Both the position numbers and the translations under genes were made by a program. The notes beneath the pieces were generated by a model that made no database searches, was not told where the DNA came from, and saw only the letters and a list, made by a program, of their open reading frames with translations. A stretch of 64,000 bases of DNA from Pelagomonas calceolata (lineage: Eukaryota; Sar; Pelagophyceae; Pelagomonadales; Pelagomonadaceae), in contig CAKKNE010000002.1 of NCBI GenBank assembly GCA_918797485.1, positions 3,128,501 through 3,192,500 on the forward strand, read 5' to 3'. Below are positions 39,304 to 50,600 of this stretch, piece by piece (the stretch's first letter is position 1; each line of letters opens with the position of its first letter).

Positions 39304-39785
39304 CGTGCGATTTTATGCGCCTGCGCGCGGCGGTGGCGTTTTGGGCGGCGACGGCGGCTCGTCTCGCGGCCGCGTCGACGGCGCCTTCGCGGTGACGGCA
39401 CGCCATCGATGCGACAGTGGTGTGACCTTCAGACGGGGCGCGCGCAGCGCGTAGAGCGACGTTCGCGCTAAGAATTGCGTTGATTGCTCGCGCGTAAATG
39501 CAGCTTTGATTTGAACATGAACTCACCACGAATGCTTCGCGCACGAGCGAACAAAGAGCCCAAAACCAAGTCGCCTCGGCCTTGCTCTTGCTAGTGTCTT
39601 ACAGGCCGCTAGCAAAAACCCCAGCGCCACGACCTATCCGAGCGCGACGCACGCGCTCCGACGGCTCCTTCCGGCCCGCGCCACACAACCCACGGAGAGA
39701 CGAGGCTCGGCGCGGCCCAGCGGCAGTCTGTGCAAATCGAGCAGCCTCCAATTGATCGCCCGGGCAGCCCCCGCGGTGGCAAATC
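39304..39785. promoter_or_regulatory. Intergenic region between divergent genes at 39303 and 39786
   Basis: 482 bases, no gene seen. Holds a 24-bp CTAG-bounded repeat at 39590-39613 and a 17-base match (CACGCCATCGATGCGAC, 39399-39415) to the introner core sequence without the rest of the element. Confidence 0.4.
39590..39613 (+). repeat. 24-bp CTAG-bounded repeat, copy 2
   Basis: Begins GCTAGTGTCTTACAGG and ends CCGCTAGC. It is the exact reverse complement of the copy at 62881. It lies in a divergent intergenic region, 173 bases before the ATG at 39786. Confidence 0.8.
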
Positions 39786-41279
39786 ATGGGCCTCAGGCCA
39801 TGGCTCGCCGCCCTGCTCCCGCTGATCGGCGCCCAGACGCCGGCCCCGACGACTGGGCATGAGTGCCCCCCACCGACAACCTTGGACTGCGCCGCGGGTT
39901 TAAGGCCGTCGCGCTTCGTCGCCCCCTCGCCGACGGGCGGCCTGCGGCCGGACTGCCCCGGCGCGGCGCGCTTCCTGCGGCCGGACCCCTTGACAGGGGC
40001 CGTCGTCGAGGTGTGCGCGAGCCACCCGAACGGGACGCAGGTCGAGCCCCGGGCTTTGCCGGTGAGGGACTGCGGCGAGGCTAGGATTGGTGGCTTGGCT
40101 GCTTATTTGGAGCATGTGTACTACGCGTCCGGGAGCGGGGTGAGAAGGATTACTGGTAATCAAGATATCGAGATCGCCGGCGCCGTCGGCGAGATTGTTA
40201 TCAGGGGCGCGAATTTCGGTGAAGATTTGGAGTACCTCGAGATCCGCGCGAAGCACTGCAAATCGTTGATAAGGATATCGTCCGAGGAGCTGCGATGTCG
40301 CACCGGCGACCCTGGTTGGGTCGGGCCTAGAGCATCACCTTTGGACCGGAATTGTATCGTGGCGAAGACGACGAAGGGCGGCGTTGGTGGCAGCACGGAG
40401 CCCTGGGCGTCGCGGTATCGCGAGGCCGAACTTGGTGACCACGCGCCGCCGGCAATTTTTGATGTGGAGGTCTCATTATCTATGGCGTTGCGGACGCGCG
40501 CTGTTGCCGTTGATGGGGATGGTTCTGTGTTTGCGTCGTCATTGGGTTCTGAGGACGTCTTTGGTGGGATCATAAAAACGACCGAGACTGATGTACAAGT
40601 GTTCTTGAGAGACGCGCCGCGGATACTGGGGTTGCTATTTGTGGCGGATGAGAAGTGCGGTCTCTTGTACTACGCCGACGCGTCGCGACGGTTGATTGGT
40701 AGAAGGTCTGCTTGTAAGGCTGGACGCGCGGGCGACGCGCACGAAACAATTGTGATGAAAAATGTCGACGAGCCGCGCGGGTTGTCCCTGGACCCGTCTT
40801 CACCAAATCATCTGTACGCCGCTTCATCAAATGATATCATCCGGATAGACCTCGAGTCGGGCAAGACGGATATTGTTATTAGGGGGCAAGCGCACGACGC
40901 GCCGGACGGCGTCTTGGTGTTGCCGCTTCCCGACAATGCGCAATTGAGAGGAGACCGGAGCCTGCGGCTGCTTTGGTTGGATGCTAATAGAGTATCGGTA
41001 AGGGCCGCAACTACTGCGGGAACTCGCGCGCGCACGCTGAAAACACCACCAGAAGCTTTGCGCTTCCCGCGGGCCCTCTCACTGAATACGGATGGGAGGT
41101 TATTGGTCGGCGAGTGGCTCGGGCGCATCTGGTCATTATCTCAAAGCATGAGGGACGGCGAGCTGCTCCGGCCCGACGCGTCGACGGCGGCCGCGGCGGG
41201 CGTCCGCGCGGCGGTTGAAAATGAGGAGCTGAGGCGGTCGCGGCTCCAGCCGGCGCTGTATACGCTGCTGAAGGTGTAA
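39786..41279 (+). CDS. Secreted protein with IPT/TIG-like and beta-propeller (NHL/LDLR-B-like) regions
   Basis: 497 aa. The signal peptide is MGLRPWLAALLPLIGAQTPA. A cysteine-containing N-terminal part is followed near 135-180 by an IPT/TIG-like immunoglobulin fold (GEIVIRGANFGEDLEYLEIR ... CKSLIRISSEELRCRTGDPG). From about 225 there are repeated beta-propeller blades: RAVAVDGDGSVFASSLGSED, LGLLFVADEKCGLLYYADAS, PRGLSLDPSSPNHLYAASSN, PRALSLNTDGRLLVGEWLGR. This architecture suggests an extracellular or endomembrane recognition/adhesion protein; no catalytic motif was seen. Single exon with ATG in TCATGG context. Confidence 0.7.
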   Translation: MGLRPWLAALLPLIGAQTPAPTTGHECPPPTTLDCAAGLRPSRFVAPSPTGGLRPDCPGAARFLRPDPLTGAVVEVCASHPNGTQVEPRALPVRDCGEARIGGLAAYLEHVYYASGSGVRRITGNQDIEIAGAVGEIVIRGANFGEDLEYLEIRAKHCKSLIRISSEELRCRTGDPGWVGPRASPLDRNCIVAKTTKGGVGGSTEPWASRYREAELGDHAPPAIFDVEVSLSMALRTRAVAVDGDGSVFASSLGSEDVFGGIIKTTETDVQVFLRDAPRILGLLFVADEKCGLLYYADASRRLIGRRSACKAGRAGDAHETIVMKNVDEPRGLSLDPSSPNHLYAASSNDIIRIDLESGKTDIVIRGQAHDAPDGVLVLPLPDNAQLRGDRSLRLLWLDANRVSVRAATTAGTRARTLKTPPEALRFPRALSLNTDGRLLVGEWLGRIWSLSQSMRDGELLRPDASTAAAAGVRAAVENEELRRSRLQPALYTLLKV

Positions 41280-41460
41280 GGCATTTAACTGAAGCTTTCG
41301 CTGTTCGACACGGGTTTTTCAAGCTTTGTGCGCAGCTTTGTAGTTTTACGCGGCCGCGCTACTTTGTGGCTCTCCGCATTTCACGCTTCATCGGCAGATA
41401 ATACCGATAACAACCGCCGAGCGCTCTATATAGAGCCAAAACACAAGCCAAAAGCTTGAA

Positions 41461-42699
41461 GTAGGGGCACTTTAGGTCCGGGTTTTGGGGCCCTGGAGGA
41501 CGGCTAGCCGCGTTTTTCGCGCGGATTTTTGTACCGAGCCCTGCACCGGGTCGATTACGACCCCGCGGAGGTGGTTTGGGGCTGGGGGCGACCGCCTCTG
41601 ATTTAAGGGAATTTATTTCGTGACGAAAAATGGCCTCGGGATGGGCAACGGTACACTAAATCGACCCGAGGTGAGCCCTTAGCCCGCGGGATAGCTCCGA
41701 TGACACCCGGCGATAGCTGGTGCAACTCATACCCGCCCAGGTGGGGAGGGTGTGCGTGCGGCCCGGCAGTAGGCTTATCGGCTCGGGGGTTCGTACGGGA
41801 ACAAGAACTTGCACCATACAGCTCCACAGCTCAACAGAAGCACCCTCGGGGACCACATAGCTTCCCCGCTCCTCGGAGGCGTCGTAGGAGACCATTTCAA
41901 GAAATGTGAATTTTGGCCGCTTGTTCGATGGCTTTTGCGGCTCCAGCGCGGAGTCAAAACGCGAGAGGCCCGATCCGGGCACGATTCCGCCGGCTAGAGG
42001 GACACATTCGCTCGAGGGGGATGGCGGTCACCGACGGTGGGGAGCTCGTAACGGCGGATAACGGGGGCGACAATATTTTGGCTTTCCACGCCATCGCCGC
42101 GATTCCCATCAGGAAAGCCTCAACCAACTCGAAAGGTCACCACGCGGTGGTATGAATAGTATCGATGCCTCGGGTACCGCGTTTTCGACCAGGGTGCTGC
42201 TACGTGGCTTTCCAAAGCCTCGACAGAAGCGCCGCACAAACGGCTTCGCGCCGAGCCGTTATGACCTGCCCATCGTCGGTCGTGTCCATTTTCCTACAGC
42301 GCAGGTGTTGGCGTCATCGCTGAAACACCCCCTGAACACCCCATCTCGCGTCTCGAGATCGTAATCATGGTAATGCTAAGCTGCTGGTTTTGGCGTGCTG
42401 GTGGTCCGTGAGCGCTGCGGTTGGTTCTCTCTTTCTCGGCAGGGCTGCAGCGATGCAGGGTGAGCACTGCTATGTACTCACATCTCTCCTAATCGTCTAC
42501 GCTGGCCAGCACGCAGCGTTTAAAGACGAAATCGGGCCATCCAGAGCTCGTCTCGACGCGAGAGCCGATTCGCGCAAAGGAGCTATAACTTTGCGGAGGC
42601 GTCGCCGGAGCCCGTCCGACAGCCCTCGAGGCCTAGGGGGAGCTATAGTCTCGTTTTCCTTTTGTTTGCTAAACCTGTTTTGTCTTAAAGTGCCCCTAC
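41461..42699. mobile_element. 1.24-kb terminal-inverted-repeat element, apparently non-autonomous
   Basis: The left end GTAGGGGCACTTTA (41461-41474) is the exact reverse complement of the right end TAAAGTGCCCCTAC (42686-42699). It is flanked by TTGAA on both sides, a candidate 5-base target duplication. The interior has only small open frames with no recognisable transposase, so it would depend on proteins encoded elsewhere. It ends 46 bases upstream of the NCS2 start codon and so occupies that gene's promoter or 5' UTR. A 14-base palindrome with a TATA core (41423-41436) lies just outside the left end. Apart from this element, the 41280-42745 interval holds nothing I can identify. Confidence 0.75.
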
Positions 42700-42745
42700 T
42701 TGAAGAAGGTCTGGCCTCAAAGCGCCATACGCTAACGCGGCTAAG

Positions 42746-43855
42746 ATGGCGGCGGTCACAGTCGACGGGACGGTCGTCGAAGAAGAGAAGGTCGACCTGG
42801 AGATTCCTCAGGAGAAGGTCGACGTCAAGAAGGCGGACGAGGCGGAGCCCGAGAGCGCCGGCGGCTGCGACGTCTGCTTGCCGCCGAACGGGCTCATCGG
42901 ATGCGGCGCCTACGATTATAAATATCTCTGCCTGCCGTCGATGCCCTGGTCGCGCGGCGGCGTCGCGCCGCCCCAGTTCCTTGGGAAGGACGCCCGCTTA
43001 CCGCTACTCCTCGCGCTCGTGATGGGCTTCCAGCACGCGCTGGCCATGGTCGCGGGCATCGCCACGTCCGGCGGCATGCTCATCGCTGGCGACACGTGCT
43101 TCCCGTGGCAGTACGACAGCGCCATGTGCGAGGCCCAGAATTACCTCGTCAGCGCCGCCTGGATCACGTCCGGCATCCTCACGATCATCCAGGTCTTCCG
43201 CGCAAAGATACGGGGCACGCCCTACTATTTGGGTACGGGCCTGCTCTCGGTCATGGGTACCTCTTTTACCTTCCTACCGATCGCGAGAGAGATGGTCGCC
43301 CGCTGTGTGGAAATCAAAATTTTACGGCGCGTTCAATCGTCACGTCGTCCTCCACGCCATCGACGCGACGCCTGCTCGATGGCGTGGCGATGCCGGTTCC
43401 TCGCCGCTCGACCGAGCCAGGACGGCCGCGTCATCGCCAAGAATTGTCGGGTACGCGCCGGCGACGTGCGAGGTCAACGGCTACACGTGGTGCGGACCCA
43501 GCGTTGCGTCGAGCTCCACGCCATCGATGCGACCCGCTCCGCTCGCAGGCCGTCGGACGCCAACGACTTCGACACGACGTGTGCCGCTGTGTCGGGCGTC
43601 TTCACGCCGGCCGTGACCGAGTCCGAGACGACGCGCACATGCGCGAACGACAACGGCCGCTGCTGCAACCACTACAACAAGCGCGAGGACTCGCACCGCA
43701 CGACTCTGATCATCCTCCTCAAGACTCCGTATGCGATAGGCACGATCGCCGCGCTCTTCCTCCACCTGTTGCTGCCCGAGGACCGCGTCCTAGACGAGGA
43801 GAAGGAGCACTACCCGCGGGCCTTCTCGGACGGCGAGATCGCCTACGAGACCTGA
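42746..43855 (+). pseudogene. NCS2-type nucleobase (xanthine/uracil) transporter, internally deleted
   Basis: The N-terminal part (42746-43294, 183 codons) matches the start of NCS2 permeases: MGFQHALAMVAGIATSGG with the conserved TM1 His, then YLVSAAWITSGILTIIQVFR and GTGLLSVMGTSFTFLPIARE. At 43295 the frame runs into an introner-like element. Downstream, only the C-terminal end is present (RTTLIILLKTPYAIGTIAAL then LHLLLPED). The middle 300-350 residues, including the family signature in TM10 that binds substrate, are absent. The frame happens to stay open through the junction, giving a 369-aa reading with nonsense-like sequence between the two parts. With a transposon-like element 46 bases upstream of the ATG, this is most simply a deletion-inactivated gene; an assembly error is the main alternative. 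Confidence 0.7.
43303..43452 (+). mobile_element. Introner-like element, copy C, right end missing
   Basis: Begins with the intact left terminal repeat CTGTGTGGAAATCAA, followed by AATTTTACGGCGCGTTC, identical to copy A read in reverse complement. It then carries the shared core and hairpin (CACGCCATCGA at 43353 with TCGATGGCGTG at 43376). Similarity stops around 43452 and no TTGATTT...CACAG end follows. The 8 bases before it, GTCGCCCG, have the GY start seen in the other target duplications, but no second copy is found. This indicates that a deletion removed the right end together with neighbouring NCS2 sequence. Confidence 0.85.
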
Positions 43856-44013
43856 GCGCCACGTTCCACGGTCATGCTGCACACACGTCCGACGAGTCCT
43901 GATGCTGCACACATTCCATCTGTTCCCACCAAACACCCATCACATAGGAATAACATGTATAGTCGATCAAGGTCTCCTTCTTTCTTCGCTTCCTCAGGAG
44001 TACAACGAACAAG

Positions 44014-44274
44014 TTATTTTACCCTCGCGAAAAGCTGCTCCAGGAGCGCCGCGTGGTCGACGGGCGCCGCATGGTTGAGCGGCAGGGCCGAGTCGCCGCG
44101 CGTCAGCGGCGAGATCCAGGCGCGGGGCGGCGGCGGGCCGGCGCGCGCGTCGGTCGCGAAGCCTTGGCGCTGCTTGTGCCGCGGGTTCTTCGTGCACCGC
44201 ACGTAGAGCGTCTTGCCGCGGCGCACCATGTAGCAGTGCTCGCACAAGCGCTTGACGGCACTCTTGATCTTCAT
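44014..44274 (-). CDS. Organellar-type ribosomal protein bL36
   Basis: 86 aa. The first 40 residues, MKIKSAVKRLCEHCYMVRRG then KTLYVRCTKNPRHKQRQGF, are a textbook bL36 with the zinc-ribbon ligands Cys-x2-Cys, Cys and His. Bacterial bL36 is 37-38 aa; the extra 45 C-terminal residues are a proline-containing extension typical of nuclear-encoded mitochondrial forms. No presequence precedes the conserved Met, so either the mature N-terminus is self-targeting or an upstream exon was not detected. Works in the organelle 50S-type subunit. Divergent from the dynein-like gene. Confidence 0.92.
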   Translation of the reverse strand: MKIKSAVKRLCEHCYMVRRGKTLYVRCTKNPRHKQRQGFATDARAGPPPPRAWISPLTRGDSALPLNHAAPVDHAALLEQLFARVK

Positions 44275-44676
44275 CGCACGCGTCGCCGGGCGCGAGTGGC
44301 AGCAAGAGTGCTACACCACCTGGTGCTGCCGGTGTACGGCGCCCGCGCACGAGCGAGTTGCTGCGGCGGTTTCTGTGCTTCGCAGGCGTGCTGCTGCGAA
44401 AGTCGCACTTCCACGGGTACCCTCGCTCTCCCTAGCTAACCAATGCCGCGATAATCTGCGTGAAGCTAAAGTCTGCGTGTAGCTAGCGGTCTGTAAGACA
44501 CTAGCAATTTTAGCGCCCCGGCAGCCCGAGGCAACTGCGGGCCAGCCAAGCACCCAATTGAGCTGGTGGGCGCTGTAGCTCACGCAGGGTAGCCTCCGGG
44601 CAGCCTGCGCCCCCACTCGCACTCAGGCGGAAGGCCTGTGCGCCCACACAGAATCACTTGGGAGAGCTGCCCAGCA
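44275..44676. promoter_or_regulatory. Divergent promoter region between bL36 and dynein-like gene
   Basis: 402 bases between two start codons on opposite strands; no gene seen. Contains a 24-bp CTAG-bounded repeat at 44482-44505, about midway. Confidence 0.4.
44482..44505 (-). repeat. 24-bp CTAG-bounded repeat, copy 4
   Basis: Begins GCTAGCGGTCTG and ends AAGACACTAGC; one difference from the copy at 62881. It lies between divergent genes, 172 bases before the dynein-like ATG. Confidence 0.8.
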
Positions 44677-47600
44677 ATGGACACGACCATGCGGTCGCAG
44701 TCGGCCGACGGCCCGCGAAAACTGCCCAGACTCGAACCCGCGGACGTGCTCACGGCCACCTTCCCGCACCTGAAGCGCTCCGCGGCGGTCGAAGCACTAG
44801 CGAACTCACCTCCGTCCTCGCCCGTCACCAAGGGCGAGAAGAAAGTTTTTAGACCGACAGCAACCGCAGCGGCAGCCTTGACGAACGAGACGGGCACGGA
44901 CACGGTCAAGTTCTTCGCCAAGGCCGGTTCAAAACACCCTACAAAATTTGTCTGTTTAGTCGGCGAGGACGGCCTACGAAGGGAAGCGGCTGAAAGAGCA
45001 GCAATGTACGAGGCCATTGCCGCGAAGGCCGCGGAGTCACGTCTGTTCAAGGGCGAGAAGCCGTTACCTCCCAAGAAGCTGACACCTTTACCTGTTACTC
45101 AGAAAGACGTGAGAGATAGAGTAGTGCAGGACTTCCAGCCCTACAACCTGCGGAAGGTCAATTTGATCCAGTCCGAGGCCGCCGCCAAGAAACACCACAA
45201 AATTTATAGTATGACGGCGACCGCGTTGGTGCAACTCCAACCGGGACCCGGCCAAGCGTTAAAATTGCAAGATTGGGCCTGGGCCAAGTCCTGCTTTAAA
45301 GTACTTAGAGAGTCATTTAAGATCTTCCGGTACGCTCGCGAATTACGATTATTATATAGATGGAAGCTCTTTACCCGGAGAAGCATCCACGAACGACTGA
45401 AACAAAATTTCGAAAAGAAGTGTTTGTTAGCGCGCATGTCCTTCGTGGAGCCCATTTTGGAAATCATGGCGGCGGCGCGGGAAGCGCGGCAGGTGGAACT
45501 GTTGGATCTGACGGGTAAGCGAGCTCCATTGATAGACGCCCCACCACGATCACCATCACAAGACATCGAAGACCGGGATTTTGAACAAGAACCGGAGACG
45601 TATCGGGACAAGGACGCGGTCTTTGAACGAGGTGTCGACCGGCAGACCATGCACCTGTGCCCCGTCGCGCGCGCGCGGAAGAAAGCGCTTAGGTTAGAGG
45701 ATGAGGTAAAGACCATGAAAGAAGCCCCGCCTCTACAAATATCGGACCCGTCCGACGGCCAGCCTTTAGTCGGTCCGTCCATGGCGTCGCCTACGAAATC
45801 GAGGGATGCGGTGGCGTCCGAGGCCTATGTGGCCCGAGCCTTGGAATTGGATGTCTTTGAACGCGCCCAGGAGCTCGCTCGAGACGACGGGACCGCTATT
45901 CTGGAGAGGTGTGTGCATCGCGCGGCGGACGCCGTCCAGAAAGCGCGGGACAACGCGCATACACTTGTGGAGCGCGATGATGCCATAAAAATTAAGGCTG
46001 AGGAACAACGGCTCCTAGACCAGGCGGGCGGCGTCGACGCTACCGACGGCCAGCAGTTCCGGAAGGACTTGTCGATGGCCGAGGAGCGGCAGATTGTTGA
46101 TGAAAGAAAGGCACTTGTAAGAAGAGAACGCGAGGAGCGGGTGCTCGTTGGCACGTTGGCGGAACTCGCGGACTGCGTCTTGGTGGCTTCGTTATCTCAA
46201 GCTTGTTTAACAGCAACAAAAGCTTTCAGAGACCGTTTAGATATCGCGCGATCCACGAAGCAAGGTCTGTTCGAGGTGCACGTCTCGTTCACGACGACTA
46301 GTGTAGAGCCGCCACTACCGCCGGCGCGAGGATTGGCACAACCGACGTTGTTCCCTTCATTAGAATTATTAGCACCGGTCGACGAGGAGAAGAAACGTAA
46401 AGCGAAGGAGGAGCCGCTGCGGACGGAACTAGAATGGCGCGGCAAAGCAAACAACGTCACAGATTCACAAATTAGCGAGGCGAACGACGGCGCCGACATC
46501 CTGAAAGGCGTTTCTGATGTACAATCTGACCTAGAAGATGATCAAAAAGCAGCTATTCTATGTAGAGGTATGGGGGGTACAAAATACACGCCTGAACCTT
46601 CAGATGTGCAGCACGCGGCAGAACATGTCCTCCATCAAGCTATAGATGATGTTGACGCTTTATTAAGAATCACGGCGATGTGGCCCTTTTGTGACGACGT
46701 CGAAGCTTCAAAGGCGGGAGATGAAGAATGGCGCCGATCGCTCAAAGCGAACCACGCTGCTGACATTTGTCGGAATCGGTGGCTGCGCGCGGCCGAAGAC
46801 ATCCAGGAGGTCAAATCCCAAGAAGCGGAGGTGCGGAGCCAGATGAGCGCGGACTCGCCGACAGCCCCTTCGACGACGATGACCGACGTCACGCTGCCGC
46901 ACCACGGCTTGGTCAAGGCCATCGTGCTTGCCGATAGTGGGTTTCAAGATGATTCTCGCGTCATCCTCAAGGAGATCCTGCAATCGTTTGCTGAATGTGA
47001 CGAGTTTGTTATTTCATTGGATCCGGTGCGGTCGATCGTCGATACGATACCAGCTGTGGCGGCCCATACCCCATCGGAAGGTGCAATATTTGGTGAATCC
47101 TTACAACGGTACGGGAAGAACCCGAAGTGCTGGCGGTTGCTGGCCGTCGCGGCGTCCGTGGATGCGCGCGCGGTGTTCCGGGACGCGTCGCGCATGGAGC
47201 GGTGGCGTTTGGAATTATCTAAAATTGCGGCCAAGGGCTATTGTGGTGCGGTCGAGTGTAGCACAAGAGGTCTCCGGCGCGATCTCGCGACGCAAGCGCG
47301 CCTGAAAAGAGCAGCGGCTAGGGCATCGGCGAGACGTGTGTGTCGAGGCCACGCCGTCGCTGCATTAGCGGCGGCTCGAAGCTTCAGAAGTTTATTAGAG
47401 GACCAGCCCCATCCGTTGCGAGCGTACGCGAGGCACGCGGCCCACGTCACGTCCTGTCGAGCCTTTGGCCTGCCCGCGCTCGAGGTCCTCGAGAAAAGTG
47501 TGAGGCGGATCCACCAGGTCACGAGAAGGGCCTCACTCCTAGAAGACGGTTTTGATCTCGGCGTGCCCGGCGAGGACAAACCTATTAATAGGGAACGCAA

Positions 47601-50600
47601 AGCCGCGGCGCTCGAGCGGGTCCAGCACGTCCTCGGCGATGATGGTCATGACATCACCTTCGAGGCCGAGAAATGTCTGAGATTGCTCGACGAAGAATTG
47701 AACCTGAGACCGGGTGCCCAGAAGGCGCATGCTACTTGGTTAGTACAAAGACTGGAAAGTGCACATGACGAGGTCGACGAATTGGTGTCGAAGTGCCGGG
47801 GCCAGGCCCGAGCGGTAGCAAGAGCCTTGTCCGGACCGCGCTTCTGTGCCGCCGACGTCGAGAGGTACCAGCAGCCGATGCAGGTGCTGGACGACGTCGA
47901 CGGCCAGGGGCGGAAGCTCAATGCAGCTGAGGACGGCAGAAAAAAGCTTCAACATCTAAGGAGGCTGTTAGATTTCTTAAAGCTGAAGGATGGTATTGTT
48001 CCGGAGCCGCTACCTCGAGGTGTGGACCGGGAAATTGCGGGCGACGCGAGGGCTGCTCGGGCCTTCATGGGACGAAGTCAACTGCTCTGGACCATGGTCG
48101 CGCGCTGGGCCCAGGTCTATGATACGTGGGTGTCCTCACCTTTGACAGCGTTTGACGGCACGGAGATGGATGCTGAATCAAGGCTGTTCGCGTCCGAGTC
48201 CCAAGATCTGGAAGCGAGGCTGTTCGAGCCCCCTAGCATAGACGAGGACTACTATTTAACGATAGAACGGCGGAGCGTCCCGGGCGACGTTACGCAAATC
48301 GGACGGCCCGACAAGAAGGCCGACGAGGCCTTCCACGCGCGCGGCGGCGGCGCGGCCCAGCGACTGGTGAGGGAAACGCGCCAGTTTAGGGAATTAGCCC
48401 CGGTCATTCTAGATCTGAAGAACCCGAATTTCAAGCAAAGGCATTGGTCTCGTGTGGCGAAGTTGTTAGTACCATCAGCACAAGTTCCCATCAAGATCAA
48501 TCCGCACGAAACTTCATTGGGGGATTTGCTCGACATCGGCGTGGAGAAGCACGCCCAGCAGGTGTCGCAGATCGCCAGGGACGCGACGGCCGAAGCTCGC
48601 ATAGAAGCGTCAGTGAAGAACATGGCCGACGCTTGGAGATCTGCGGAGGTTCCGGTCATTGCCATCCCTCAAGGGGATGATTGCGATACGGATGATGAGG
48701 ATGAACATACCTACGAACTCGGGCCGTTAGATGAACTACACGCATTGTGTAGCGACCACCGGGCGGCGCTGCGGGCCGTAGCATTAGGTTCTCATGGTGA
48801 GTCGTTAGCACCATTGATCTCGGCGTGGAGAAGAAGACTCGATCGACTCGCGGAGGCCATGGGCGTCGCCGATAGTTTAGAGCGCAAGTTGAGGGTCCTG
48901 GGACCCACGCTGGCAGGCGAGAAAGACGGAGCTCTCAAACACGCCTACCACCGCTACCGAAGCGTCGATAAGCGGTGGCGATTGTTCTTAAAGTCGTTGT
49001 ACGCGAAACCGCTACCGGAACGCTTTATTACGGACGAAGGTGAGAGATCGGACACCTCCAAAAAAAGGGTTGAGGAACACGTCTCCAAAGAAGATAGACT
49101 AGCCTTCGAGATCCCGGACGAGCCGTCAGATGCAAAACTAAACCGGTGGCGCGACGACGCCGTCATTCTGGATGACTTGCGGGATGAGCTCAAAACACAT
49201 TTAGAAGAAAAACGAGAAGCGTTCCCTAGATTTTACTACTTGACGGATCTAGAGCTCGTCACGGCCTTAGGCAACTTACGTAATAGAGGCTCGGAAACGC
49301 TGAGGTATGTGGTCCTGGCCTTGCCGCAGTTGTTCGACGGCGTGCGGACCGTGGACCGAGCTGTCGAGAATGAAGATGACGACGCGTCGATCGGTTCCCT
49401 GGGGTCGCAGCCGCCACCCAAAGGTCGAAGGCCGCAACTCATCGGAAGTCTGGTGGACACGCACAAGGAGCGACTCGTATTATTGAAACCGGTTCGCGTC
49501 TGGCGCGGTGTGGAAGTGTGGTTGTCAAATCTAGAAAAAGAGATGCGCCACGCTCTCAGGGCGTCCTTCGCCGAAGCCAAGTCCTCCAAGCGAAGCAAGA
49601 AGGTGACGACCTGCGCCCAGGTCGCTTTGCTCGTTCAACGGGTCAAGTGGACGCGCGACGTTGAGTTCGCCATCGACGCGTCCCTGAAAAGAAATGACCT
49701 CAGCGCCTGGGACGACCTGGCTGCTACGTACAAGCAGGACGCCAAGGAGAAGGCTGAGATATTACGCAGTCCGCATGTGGCCGACGACGTCTCGAGGGCT
49801 GCGCGATCGAAGAACGAAGTTTTGTTACTCGTCGCGCTGCAGCACAGAGAGTGCATCACGTCCCTGAAAGAATACGCTCAACATATCAAGAGTGATCAAG
49901 ACTGGTGCTGGCAATCATTGTTAAGGTTCTACGCGACTGATAAAAAGAAGAAGAAGAAGGCTGATGATGAAGACGAGGACGACCCTCTGACGTTGGATGC
50001 ACATGCCAAGCAAACGGACTTCATCACGCCGATCAATTTGGAGTACGTCGGTTCTTGGCGACGGACCGTGTGGACGCCGCTCGCCGGGAGATGTGTCCTA
50101 GGCTTGACGGCCGCATTAAAAGCAATTAGGGGAGCGTGCGTCGTGGGCGGCCACGGCTGCGGGAAGCGGGAACTCGTGGCTAATTTAGCCACGGAGCTGT
50201 GGGCTAGATGTGTGGTGAGAGAACCTTCCCATTTCGGCGTGGCGTGCGACGGGGAAAGTCTCGCGCGGGCGGTAGGCCACCTCTTCGCCGGGACAGCCGC
50301 GACGGGCGCCTGGTTCGTCCTCGCTCTTGGTAGTTTGCAGCACCGGCCCGGTGGTTCTGACCTTGTTAGATCTTTACTGAAAGCTGTGGCAGCAAATCTC
50401 GAAGTGTTCGCAGGGGCGGTAGCGAAGAAAGCCGAGACCGTGTCGTTCGCCGGACGGGCCGTGCCGTTGCCTTCGATCAAGTTAAGGCCCGGACAACTAG
50501 CGCCTTTGCCGCCGTTAGTTTGCGTCACACTAGGAGACGGCGAGGCGTCGCGGGCCCTGGACCACGGGCTCGCGCTGTCCTTGCGACCCGTTCGATTAGC

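Noticed and set aside
42390-43022. 210-codon frame overlapping the inverted-repeat element and NCS2 start
   Set aside because: Crosses the element boundary and turns Ser/Arg-rich where NCS2 is clearly coded in another frame; not a transposase.
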